Assembly: GCA_905215475.1 (NCBI GenBank)
Contig: CAJMPW010000001.1
Span: forward strand, 248,001-312,000
DNA length: 64,000 nucleotides
Origin: CAG-103 sp905215475
GTDB lineage: Bacteria > Bacillota > Clostridia > Oscillospirales > Oscillospiraceae
Direction of reading: 5' to 3'
How positions within the stretch are numbered: the stretch's first letter is position 1; every line of letters begins with the position of its first letter. The notes beneath the pieces are model-generated. The model searched no databases, had not been told where the DNA came from, and saw nothing but the letters and a program-made list of their open reading frames with translations. The translations under genes were made by a program, and so were the position numbers. Shown here piece by piece: positions 32,901 through 40,140 of this stretch.

Positions 32901-34449
32901 CAAGTATACCCCGGTCATCATCACGAGCAGCGATGCGGACACCATCGTGCCCCCCGGCGTGAACAACGCCGCGCGCGTGGAGGTCTACCGTCCGCTGCCC
33001 GGTGAGGATGCAAAGGACGTCACCGTCACCGTGACGATCAAGGATAAGGAGACCGGCATCGCCGTCTCGCGCGATTTTGTCATCGCCGTCCAGCCGCTCA
33101 CGCAGCAGGAGATCGACGACGAGCTCGCGCTCATGGCCGAGGTCAAGGCGCACTACTTTGACGGCATCCGCAACGGCAATCCCGATCCCGAGCACATTAC
33201 CGGCAACCTGCACGCCTTCCGCGAGGCGTATCTGAATGCCGACGGCCAGCTCGTCTGGGTGTACGACGTTGACGATCAGGCCAACCACGGCATCGTCCCC
33301 TCGGAGCTGCCGGGCTGGCAGGCCAGCGAGCGGTGGCGCCTGTTCCGCTCGACGAATCCGGCCGTCATCAGCCACGAAAACCTGCTCGTAACGCGCGCGA
33401 CGGAGCATAAGGCCGTCACGATTGTCAGCGAGCTCTCGAGTGAGACGCTCGGCAAGTATGCCGCGCGCTACCCGGGCAATGCCGACTTCCAGGCGCTGAG
33501 CCATCAGGCCGTTTCCGCGCGCCTGATCGTGCGCGGCACCGCACCCACGAGCGACGAGCCGCAGGTCACGACCAGCACCGTCACCTTCCAACTGCACACG
33601 GACACCGAAATGTGGATCCAGCCGACCGTCGTCTACGACCAGCCCGAGGGCACGACGGCGATGGACGTGTTCCGGCAGGTGCTCACGGCCAACGGCTACA
33701 GCTATGAGGCGAAGGGAAGCTATGTGCAGGCCGTCATCAAGCCGGACGGCACGAAAGTGGCCGAGTTCAGCAAGGGGCCGAATTCCGGCTGGGTCTTTCG
33801 CGTCAACGGGGAGTTCCCGGACGTTGCCATGCAAGACTGCCAGCTCTCGGACGGCGACGTGATCGAGGTGTTCTTCACCGCCAACTATATGGATGAGCCG
33901 GGAATGTTCCTGCCGTTCACGGACGTGACGAACCACTGGGCATACAGCGCCATCAAGCGCGTGTATACCCGCGGCCTCATGGTCGGCATGGACGAGAAGA
34001 CCTTTGCACCGAATCAGCAGGTGAGCCGCGCGATGCTCGCGGTCATCCTCTATGCGATGGCGGATAAGCCGGAGGTCACGGGTGAGAGCCCGTTCAGAGA
34101 TGTCCCGGCCGGTGAGTGGTACACCAACGCCGTCATCTGGGCGGCGGAAAACGGGATCGTCTCCGGCTTCGGCGACGGTACGTTCCGCCCGAACGCTGCG
34201 ATCACGCGCGCGCAGGCAGCCGTCATGCTCTATGGCTATGCGGCCTTCACCGGCGCGGATGTGACGGCGCGCGCAGACCTTTCCGCCTACAGCGATGCCG
34301 GTCAGATCCCGTCCTGGGCGCAGGACGCGATGCAGTGGGCGAATGCGCGCGGCCTTATGGTCGGCCGCGACAGCAGCCACCTCGCGCCGAACGGCGGTGC
34401 GACTCGCGCCGAGATGGCCGCCATCCTCAGCGCATACATCGGAAAGTAA
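29902..34449 (+). CDS. Large secreted DUF4430-SLH protein with Ig-like and InlB-type repeats
   Basis: A 1515-aa cell-surface protein. Signal peptide 1-25 is followed by a beta-sandwich-like N-terminal region (~40-160). About six Listeria-Bacteroides (InlB B/Flg_new) repeats lie at ~163-630, each with a GYxFxGW and LYAxW core. Next come bacterial Ig-like modules (~632-715 and through ~1110), one DUF4430 domain (~1225-1330; GPNSGWVFRVNGEFPDVA) and three SLH repeats (~1337-1515). The DUF4430-SLH portion closely matches the preceding gene, a tandem paralogue, while the ~1190-residue stalk is extra. Cobalamin riboswitch 2 controls it. The long stalk could hold the binding domain away from the wall. 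Confidence 0.9.
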   Translation: MKKRLLSLLLVLAMVFSLMPAALAADKPSFQSFFESVPANAETEPGSPNSTNKWKVASLGGDYVLKSGGTKKSGARSTLQLTFTADAKLTFEYKVSSEPEYDCFTITYDGAEKVKESGDLGWKTYTLSAESGKVLTLTYAKDRSGDKSDDCVYVRNFTAGEATVVTFHANGGVGDDYTQNFYGQAALKLNAFTKADGVFAGWATTPDGEVAYTDGAKLNPTEAMDLYAVWTPAYTVTFAYNDGTTADTTVAIACGTAIGAGAIPQPTRTGYTFGGDTALTADTVIAADTTYTAAWTANTYTVQYLPNGGTGEMAAQTFTYDAEQALTANAFTRAGYDFRGWNTSASGSSVQYTDGAAVKNLSAESNAVVKLYAVWAGKPVQVTVDRNDGSEPTVRTGVVGYNYNYIYENGSARYNQIPDPTRTGYIFLGWFDAPEGGTEITNQTKFADATPVTLYAHWQEGITVHFDGNGYKGTISDKTVRKDAVGKNLPYLSEYSYPANKALDGWYTAKEGGERVTQDTVFTEPEITLYAHWRDYQYQVEFNVRYSDKSSVTGEMATVAVPFGVDYKLPACTFQREGYKFAGWSESSYGTAVKYADQATIHRDFEDDDWGDGSEDNEIYKLYAVWTKDAFGIAFDAVAAALPADGTIRTADALTLPTSGDGYTITYTSSAPAVLAADGTVTPPASGVQTVTLTATVTDTDGTVKTRDYTLTVYSAAAAAAEARLVQAAQTLGKTFEPAYGKDTNAADALAALLASKGYDDVTVTVKAAAGDAKASIDADGTIHYYFDAGMSSRSSYFYATFVLSLDGASVEKEVYVHITWDLARAQAVLQAELDRITLPTEPVTSLTLPRYPVKEGIDPSQVDYSKYDNFNTWATVTWTSANDQIVKVGSAPYTPYYAPYATTLTRTAADQQVTLTASIVCNSIEGLTLTKAFTVTVAASQESQATLREQLQAKLDAGFAAYGGLRDAVTGEPLEERDGKYIAANDIHFPTTRDFGVDGKYTPVIITSSDADTIVPPGVNNAARVEVYRPLPGEDAKDVTVTVTIKDKETGIAVSRDFVIAVQPLTQQEIDDELALMAEVKAHYFDGIRNGNPDPEHITGNLHAFREAYLNADGQLVWVYDVDDQANHGIVPSELPGWQASERWRLFRSTNPAVISHENLLVTRATEHKAVTIVSELSSETLGKYAARYPGNADFQALSHQAVSARLIVRGTAPTSDEPQVTTSTVTFQLHTDTEMWIQPTVVYDQPEGTTAMDVFRQVLTANGYSYEAKGSYVQAVIKPDGTKVAEFSKGPNSGWVFRVNGEFPDVAMQDCQLSDGDVIEVFFTANYMDEPGMFLPFTDVTNHWAYSAIKRVYTRGLMVGMDEKTFAPNQQVSRAMLAVILYAMADKPEVTGESPFRDVPAGEWYTNAVIWAAENGIVSGFGDGTFRPNAAITRAQAAVMLYGYAAFTGADVTARADLSAYSDAGQIPSWAQDAMQWANARGLMVGRDSSHLAPNGGATRAEMAAILSAYIGK

Positions 34450-34458
34450 CACGAAAAA

Positions 34459-34491
34459 GCCGAACCCCCCGAACAACTGTTCGGGGGGCTT
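34459..34491 (+). terminator. Hairpin after unit 2
   Basis: Perfect stem of 11 bp (CCCCCCGAACA and complement) flanked by AAGC and GCTT; little T-run, but the position suggests a terminator. Confidence 0.65.
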
Positions 34492-34696
34492 CGCGCGCTA
34501 TGGGAAGAAGGGAATGGGGGAACGGGGAAGAAGGAAGGTTATTCTCCGGGGTGCGCCGCGGTTCGCCGGCGGCCTGTGCCTGCCGCCGCTGCACCGTTGA
34601 CTTGATATTAGTATAACAAAAAATGAGCGCCGCACAAGCCCGTAGGGGGGATATTTTTTCGGAAAAAACCACACAATATACAAATGCTTGTCCCGG

Positions 34697-34725
34697 TTGA
34701 CGTGCGCACGCTTTGGCGGTACAAT
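34697..34725 (+). promoter_or_regulatory. Promoter of the YugP-like gene
   Basis: TTGACG (34697-34702), 17-nt spacer, TACAAT (34720-34725). The rest of the 34492-34696 gap holds no gene that I can see. Confidence 0.7.
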
Positions 34726-34754
34726 AGCAGCACGAATCAGAAAGGATGACTGCC

Positions 34755-35459
34755 ATGTACAACGGTTATTATTATGGCTTTGATATGACGTATCTGGTGC
34801 TGGTCGTGCCGGCGCTGCTCATCGCGCTCATCGCGCAGATCCAGGTCAAGAGCGCGTTTTCGCGCTATGCCGGTGTGCGCTGCACGAGCGGGCTGACCGG
34901 CGCACAGGCGGCACAGCGCATCCTGCAGGCAAACGGCATCACCGACGTGCGCATCGAGCACATCTCCGGCAAGCTCACCGACCATTTTGACCCGCAGGCA
35001 AAGGTCATTCGCCTCTCGGACGAGGTGTATGGCGTCGCGTCGATCGCGGCTGTTGGCGTCGCGGCGCACGAGGCGGGACACGCCGTGCAGTATGCGACCG
35101 ATTACGCGCCCATCCGCATCCGCGCGGCCATCATCCCGGCCACGCGCATCGGCTCGAATCTCTCGTGGCCGCTGCTCATTGCGGGGCTGATCTTCAACTG
35201 GACGGCGCTCGTCTGGGCGGGCATCCTGCTCTTCGGCCTTGTGACGGTGTTCCAGCTGGCGACGCTGCCGGTGGAGTTCAACGCCTCGCGCCGCGCGCTG
35301 GCGGCGATCGAGTCGCGCAACCTGCTCACGGACGATGAGCTGCGCGGTGCGCGCAGTGTGCTGCGGGCGGCCGCTATGACGTATGTCGCGGCGCTGCTGG
35401 TGTCGTTCGCGCAGCTGCTGCGGCTGATCCTGCTCTACGGCAACCGCCGCCGGGATTGA
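34755..35459 (+). CDS. Zinc-dependent membrane protease (YugP family)
   Basis: A 234-aa membrane metallopeptidase of the Zn_peptidase_2 family. Its zinc motif HEAGH (residues ~105-109, in VGVAAHEAGHAVQYATDY) follows a first membrane span (~8-25). Two or three further C-terminal spans are present (~130-175 and 208-228), with the conserved LPVEFNASRRAL between them, where E and N are typical of the family. Start at 34755 has AAAGG 9 nt upstream; ATG 34746 is too close to it. Function in Bacillus (YugP) is not established. Confidence 0.9.
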   Translation: MYNGYYYGFDMTYLVLVVPALLIALIAQIQVKSAFSRYAGVRCTSGLTGAQAAQRILQANGITDVRIEHISGKLTDHFDPQAKVIRLSDEVYGVASIAAVGVAAHEAGHAVQYATDYAPIRIRAAIIPATRIGSNLSWPLLIAGLIFNWTALVWAGILLFGLVTVFQLATLPVEFNASRRALAAIESRNLLTDDELRGARSVLRAAAMTYVAALLVSFAQLLRLILLYGNRRRD

Positions 35460-35491
35460 CACCGCCGTTGCAATCGACGGCAAAGTATCGT

Positions 35492-35524
35492 AAAATAGCA
35501 GGTACGAACGGTACCTGCTATTTT
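35492..35524 (+). terminator. Terminator after the YugP-like gene
   Basis: Perfect 14-bp stem (AAAATAGCAGGTAC and complement) with 5-nt loop and T-run, just before the response regulator gene. Confidence 0.88.
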
Positions 35525-35541
35525 CTGTTTGAGGTGATCGT

Positions 35542-36213
35542 ATGCATCGCATTTTTATCGTGGAGGATGACGCGGCCATCGCCGCCGCGCTGCAAAAGCA
35601 CCTGACGACGTGGGGCTTTGACGTGCGCTGCGCGGAGGATTTTCGCAACGTGCTTGCCGAGTGCACGGCGTTTGATCCGCAGCTTGTGCTGCTGGACATC
35701 ACGCTCCCGTTTTATAACGGCTACCACTGGTGTCAGGAGCTGCGGCGCGTGTCGAACGTGCCGGTCGTGTTCATCTCCTCGGCGTCGGACAATATGAACA
35801 TCGTCATGGCCATGAACATGGGCGGGGATGATTTCATCGCCAAGCCTTTTGATCTGAACGTGCTGCTGGCAAAGATCCAGGCGATCCTGCGCCGCACGTA
35901 TGATTTTGCCGCGCCCGCGCCCACGCTCGAGCACCGCGGCGCCGCGCTCAACACGGCGGATGCGAGCCTGACGTATCAGGGGCAGCGCATCGAGCTGACG
36001 AAAAACGACTATCGCATCCTGCAGACGCTTCTGGAGCACAAGGGCAGCGTCGTCAGCCGCGAGACGCTCATGGAAAAGCTCTGGGAGACGGACAGCTTTG
36101 TCGACGAAAACACGCTCACGGTCAACATCGCCCGTCTGCGCCGCAAGCTGGAGGCCGCCGGTCTGCCGGACTATATCACGACGAAAAAAGGCCTCGGCTA
36201 TCTCATCGAGTGA
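35542..36213 (+). CDS. OmpR/BceR-type response regulator
   Basis: A 223-aa two-component regulator. Receiver domain: acidic pair Glu8-Asp9-Asp10, phospho-acceptor Asp52 in LLDITLPFYNG, and Lys in FIAKPFDLN. It is joined to an OmpR winged helix (GQRIELTKNDYRILQTLLEH, then DSFVDENTLTVNIARLRRKL). The sequence pattern PFYNGYHWCQELR is typical of BceR/YxdJ-like regulators of peptide-antibiotic detoxification. It lies 11 nt upstream of its kinase and upstream of a Bce-type ABC transporter. Confidence 0.92.
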   Translation: MHRIFIVEDDAAIAAALQKHLTTWGFDVRCAEDFRNVLAECTAFDPQLVLLDITLPFYNGYHWCQELRRVSNVPVVFISSASDNMNIVMAMNMGGDDFIAKPFDLNVLLAKIQAILRRTYDFAAPAPTLEHRGAALNTADASLTYQGQRIELTKNDYRILQTLLEHKGSVVSRETLMEKLWETDSFVDENTLTVNIARLRRKLEAAGLPDYITTKKGLGYLIE

Positions 36214-36224
36214 GGGGGTAAGAT

Positions 36225-37208
36225 ATGTTTGGTGCCTATGTGCGGGAAAACCGCAAGCTCGTGATCGCGCTCGCGGTCTACACGGCCGTGTTCGCGCTCG
36301 TGTTCTGGCTCTACCGGCTGCCGCTGGGCGCGGTGGGGTATGCGGCGCTCGTGTGCCTGTTTTTGCTGCTGGTCTGGTTCGCGGTCGATTACCGGCGCTT
36401 TGCCGCGCGCCTGCGCCTGCTGCGGCGGTTGGAGCAGGAGATCACGCTCAGCACCGAGCAGCTGCCCGAGCCGGACGGTGCGCTTGAGGCGCAGTATCAG
36501 GCGCTCGTGCGCGCGCTCGATGCCGACCGCCGCGCGCAGATGACCCGCAGCCAGCGCAGCTATCAGGACTTAGTTGAGTACTACACCGTCTGGGCGCACC
36601 AGATCAAGACGCCCATCGCCGCCATGCGCCTGCTGCTGCAGGGTGCGGACACGGACGAGCAGCGCGCGCTGCTTGAGCAGGTGCAGAGCGTGGAGCAATA
36701 TGTGGAGATGGTGCTCGGCTATCTGCGGCTCGAGAGCCCGTCGTCGGACTATGTCATCCGCAACTATATGCTTGACGATATCGTCCGGCAGGCGGTGCGC
36801 AAGTATGCCTCGCAGTTCATCCGGCGCAAGCTGCGTCTGGAGTATACGCCGCTGAATGTCAGCGTCATCACGGATGAGAAGTGGCTGCTGTTCGTCATCG
36901 AGCAGGTGCTCTCCAACGCCCTCAAGTATACGCGCAGCGGCTCGGTCTCCATCACGCTCGAAGCGTCGAAGACGCTGTGCATCCGCGACACGGGCATCGG
37001 CATCGCGCCCGAGGATCTGCCGCGCGTGTTTGAAAAGGGCTACACCGGCAGCAACGGCCGCACGGATAAGCGCGCGACCGGCATCGGTCTGTACCTCTGC
37101 CGGCGCATCCTTGCAAAGCTCGGTCACTCGATCCGCATTGCCTCGACGCCCGGCGTGGGCACGACGGTGCGCATCGGGCTCGAGCAGGACGCGCTCGAGG
37201 TCGAGTGA
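36225..37208 (+). CDS. Intramembrane-sensing histidine kinase (BceS type)
   Basis: A 327-aa kinase with two membrane helices (~13-30 and 36-54) separated by only about five residues, so no extracytoplasmic sensor domain. This is the hallmark of BceS kinases, which sense flux through the partner transporter. The DHp box YYTVWAHQIKTPIAAM gives His125. The HATPase has NALKYTRSGSVSI, DTGIGIAPEDLPRVFEKGYTG and a GIGLYLC lid. The ribosome site GAGGGGG precedes ATG 36225. Partner of the regulator 11 nt upstream. Confidence 0.93.
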   Translation: MFGAYVRENRKLVIALAVYTAVFALVFWLYRLPLGAVGYAALVCLFLLLVWFAVDYRRFAARLRLLRRLEQEITLSTEQLPEPDGALEAQYQALVRALDADRRAQMTRSQRSYQDLVEYYTVWAHQIKTPIAAMRLLLQGADTDEQRALLEQVQSVEQYVEMVLGYLRLESPSSDYVIRNYMLDDIVRQAVRKYASQFIRRKLRLEYTPLNVSVITDEKWLLFVIEQVLSNALKYTRSGSVSITLEASKTLCIRDTGIGIAPEDLPRVFEKGYTGSNGRTDKRATGIGLYLCRRILAKLGHSIRIASTPGVGTTVRIGLEQDALEVE

Positions 37209-37210
37209 GC

Positions 37211-37285
37211 CTTACAGAATCGTAAGTTTCCGCCGGGAAAATGTAAGCCGGAAGTATGGCAGCCATTTTCCCGGCGGTTTATACT
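37211..37285 (+). promoter_or_regulatory. Regulated promoter of the BceAB-like genes
   Basis: CTTAC-N6-GTAAG dyad at 37211-37226, then another GTAAG at 37243-37247 (21 bp, two helical turns, from the first). A perfect 14-bp inverted repeat (CCGCCGGGAAAATG at 37230-37243, complement at 37264-37277) overlaps the -35 zone. The -10 box is TATACT (37280-37285) without a good -35, as expected for activator-dependent transcription by the response regulator. Confidence 0.6.
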
Positions 37286-37315
37286 GAGCCTGTCATTACA
37301 CAGGAGGTAACGGTT

Positions 37316-38083
37316 ATGTCGTTTTTGGAAGTTCGTCACGTTCAGAAAATTTACACCACACGCTTCGGCGGCACGAAGGTGCAGGCGCTCAGCGATGTGA
37401 ATTTCACGGTCGAGAAGGGCGAGTACGTCGCCATCATGGGCGAGAGCGGCAGCGGTAAGACCACGCTGCTCAACATTCTTGCCGCGCTCGACAAGCCCAC
37501 CGGCGGCGAGGTCGTGCTCGACGGCCGGGCGCTGGGCACGATCCCGGAGCGGGAGATCGCGGCGTTTCGCCGTTCGCAGCTCGGCTTCGTGTTTCAGGAG
37601 TTTAACCTCCTCGATACGTTCTCCGTGCAGGATAACATCTTCCTGCCGCTCGTGCTTGCAGGCAAGGCGTATCCGGAGATGGCCGCGCGCCTTGCGCCCG
37701 TGGCAAAGCAGCTCGGCATCGCGGAGCTGCTGCAGAAGTTCCCGTATGAGCTCTCCGGCGGACAGAAGCAGCGTGTAGCCGTCGCCCGTGCGCTCATCAC
37801 GCAGCCGAAGCTCGTGCTGGCTGACGAGCCGACCGGTGCGCTCGATTCGCGCGCGACGGATGAGCTGCTGCGCCTGTTTGAGGAGATCAACCGCGGCGGT
37901 CAGACCATCCTCATGGTTACGCACTCGGTCAAGGCGGCCAGCCACGCCTCGCGCGTGCTGTTCATCAAGGACGGCGAGGTGTTCCACGAGATCTATCGCG
38001 GCGAGAGCTCGGATGAGCAGCTCTATCAGAAGATCGCCGACACGCTCACGATGCTGGCAACGGGCGGTGAGCACCATGCGTAA
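37316..38083 (+). CDS. ABC transporter ATP-binding protein (BceA type)
   Basis: A 255-aa MacB/BceA-family ATPase. Walker A is GESGSGKT (42-49), Q-loop GFVFQEFNLLDTF, signature YELSGGQKQRVAVARAL, Walker B LVLADEPTGALD, and H-loop ILMVTHSVKAASHASR. Start at 37316 has AGGAGG 8 nt upstream; earlier in-frame codons overlap the promoter. Paired with the overlapping permease (8-nt overlap). In Bce systems the complex frees lipid II-cycle intermediates from peptide antibiotics. Confidence 0.95.
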   Translation: MSFLEVRHVQKIYTTRFGGTKVQALSDVNFTVEKGEYVAIMGESGSGKTTLLNILAALDKPTGGEVVLDGRALGTIPEREIAAFRRSQLGFVFQEFNLLDTFSVQDNIFLPLVLAGKAYPEMAARLAPVAKQLGIAELLQKFPYELSGGQKQRVAVARALITQPKLVLADEPTGALDSRATDELLRLFEEINRGGQTILMVTHSVKAASHASRVLFIKDGEVFHEIYRGESSDEQLYQKIADTLTMLATGGEHHA

Positions 38084-40085
38084 TCTCTACCCGCGTCTGG
38101 CGGCGACGAATCTGAAGAAAAACCGCCGGTTCTACCTGCCGTATCTGCTGGCCTGCATCGTGATTGTGGCGCTGTTTTGCATCATGCTCACGCTCGCGAG
38201 CGATCCCTATCTCGGCCAGATGCAGCACGGCGGCAGCGTCAGTCAGGTGCTCGGTTTCGGCGTGTCGATCATGGCGCTGTTTTCCGCCATCATCCTCTTT
38301 TATACGAACAGTACCTTCACCAAACAGCGCAAGCGCGAGTTTGCCATCTACAACATCCTCGGCATGGAAAAGCGCCACATTTCCTACGTGCTCTTCTGGG
38401 AGTCGCTGTATACGGCGGCCATGGCGCTGTTTTTCGGCCTCGTGGCGGCGGGCGTGTTCTCCAAGCTCCTGCAGCTCGTGCTCGTGCGGCTCATCGGCGG
38501 GGAGACCACGTTCGGGCTGAACATCCGCCTCTGGAGCATCGGCTGTACGGTGGTGTTTTTCGGCGCGCTGTTTTTGCTGCTGCTGCTCAATACCATCCGC
38601 ATCATCCATCTGTCGAACCCCGTGCAGCTGCTGCGCGCCGGCAGCGAGGGCGAGCGCGAGCCGCGCAGCAAGTGGATCCTCGCGCTGCTCGGCGCGGTGT
38701 GCCTTGCCGCGGGCTATATCATTTCCCTGCGCACAAACGCGGCCTTGTACGCCATTCAGTATTTCTTCCCGGCAGTCATCCTTGTCATCATCGGCACGTA
38801 TCTCACGTTCATCGCGCTGAGCGTCGTCGTGCTCAAGGCGCTGCGCAAAAACCGGCGCTACTACTATAAAACCAGCCACTTTGCCACCGTCTCCGGTCTC
38901 ATCTACCGCATGAGCCGCAACGCGGCCGGTCTTGCGAGCATCTGCATCCTCTCGACGATGGTGCTCGTGACGGTCTCGACCACGGTGAGCCTGTATAAGG
39001 GCGTGGATGCCTACGCCGCCGTGCAATGGCCGCAGGATGTGAAGATTACGCTCATGACCGACAGCAAGACGAACACAGTGCCGGACGTCGCGCCGGTTTT
39101 GCAGGTGGTGGACGACGCCATGATGCGCGCGGGGCTCACGCAGAGCAATGTGCATGGCTATCGCACCGTCAGGTTTTCCACGCAGCGCAGCGGAGATGCG
39201 CTCAATCAGTTCACCGGTTCGAGCGCCAATGAATACACCGTCATGGTTCTGGACACGGAGGGCTATGCCGACCTGACCGGTGAGCAGGTGACGCTTGCGC
39301 CCGGCGAGGCGCTCGCATGGACGGACGGCAAGCCCTTCGGCGACACGGTGACGCTCGGCGGCGATACGCTGCGGCTGCGGCCGCTCGACAGCTTCCCGAT
39401 CGACAGCGGCAGCTCCATCATGGGTCTGCACACGCTCTATCTGGTCGTGCCGGATCTCGACAGCGTGCTCGAGCTGCGCGCGCAGCAAAACGCCTACGTC
39501 AGCGAGCACGGCGGTGTGCGCAGCATGCTCAACTACACGTATCAGTTCGACCTCTCCGGTACGGACGACGAGCAGCTCGACGCGCTGCACACGCTTCTCA
39601 GCGACCCCGCGTTTGAGTCTGCTGCCGAGGCGGCGAACGTGCAATACTCGACCGATATGCGCGCCGACGGCTATCCAACGCTGCGCAGCACGTACGGCGG
39701 CTTTTTGTTCCTCGGCTTTTTCCTCGGGTTCGTGTTCCTGTTTGCGACGGTGCTCATCATCTACTACAAGCAGGTCTCCGAGGGCTACGACGACCGCGGG
39801 CGCTTCCGCATCATGCAGCAGGTCGGCATGACGCCGAAGGAGGTCAAGGCGACCATCCGCACGCAGGTGCTGCTCATGTTCTTCCTGCCGCTCGTCACGG
39901 CGGCGATCCACATCGCGTTCGCGTTTCCGCTCATCAAGCAGATCGTGTCCGCCTTCGGGCTGCAAAATGTGCATCTGTTCTTGCTGTGCACGCTCGGGAC
40001 GTTCGGTGTCTTTGCGCTGCTGTACACCTTTGTGTACCTGCTCACGGCACGCACGTATTACCGCATCGTGCGCATGACGGATTGA
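38076..40085 (+). CDS. FtsX-family ABC permease (BceB type)
   Basis: A 669-aa permease with ten predicted membrane helices and a large extracellular domain (~310-545) between helices 7 and 8, the layout specific to BceB proteins. It begins MRNLYPRLAATNLKKNRRFYLPYLL. The FtsX segments include KREFAIYNILGMEKRHI and, after the ectodomain, GFLFLGFFLGFVFLFATVLIIYYKQVSEG and MQQVGMTPKEVKATIR. The ectodomain is expected to recognise the antibiotic-lipid complex; which antibiotic cannot be told. Followed by a strong terminator. Confidence 0.94.
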   Translation: MRNLYPRLAATNLKKNRRFYLPYLLACIVIVALFCIMLTLASDPYLGQMQHGGSVSQVLGFGVSIMALFSAIILFYTNSTFTKQRKREFAIYNILGMEKRHISYVLFWESLYTAAMALFFGLVAAGVFSKLLQLVLVRLIGGETTFGLNIRLWSIGCTVVFFGALFLLLLLNTIRIIHLSNPVQLLRAGSEGEREPRSKWILALLGAVCLAAGYIISLRTNAALYAIQYFFPAVILVIIGTYLTFIALSVVVLKALRKNRRYYYKTSHFATVSGLIYRMSRNAAGLASICILSTMVLVTVSTTVSLYKGVDAYAAVQWPQDVKITLMTDSKTNTVPDVAPVLQVVDDAMMRAGLTQSNVHGYRTVRFSTQRSGDALNQFTGSSANEYTVMVLDTEGYADLTGEQVTLAPGEALAWTDGKPFGDTVTLGGDTLRLRPLDSFPIDSGSSIMGLHTLYLVVPDLDSVLELRAQQNAYVSEHGGVRSMLNYTYQFDLSGTDDEQLDALHTLLSDPAFESAAEAANVQYSTDMRADGYPTLRSTYGGFLFLGFFLGFVFLFATVLIIYYKQVSEGYDDRGRFRIMQQVGMTPKEVKATIRTQVLLMFFLPLVTAAIHIAFAFPLIKQIVSAFGLQNVHLFLLCTLGTFGVFALLYTFVYLLTARTYYRIVRMTD

Positions 40086-40088
40086 ATC

Positions 40089-40128
40089 AAAAAAGTCCGC
40101 ACAGGCAGTGCCTGTGCGGACTTTTTTT
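40089..40128. terminator. Terminator of the Bce module and pyrophosphatase gene
   Basis: Perfect stem AGTCCGCACAGGCA with complement, A-run before and T-run after; works for both convergent units. Confidence 0.92.
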
Positions 40129-40140
40129 GTATATGCGGCC

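Noticed and set aside
29914..34476. 1520-aa open frame antisense to the large DUF4430-SLH gene
   Set aside because: It is the mirror of a real high-GC gene: no signal, no ribosome site, Arg/Val/His-rich low-complexity translation, and the sense strand has clear domains.
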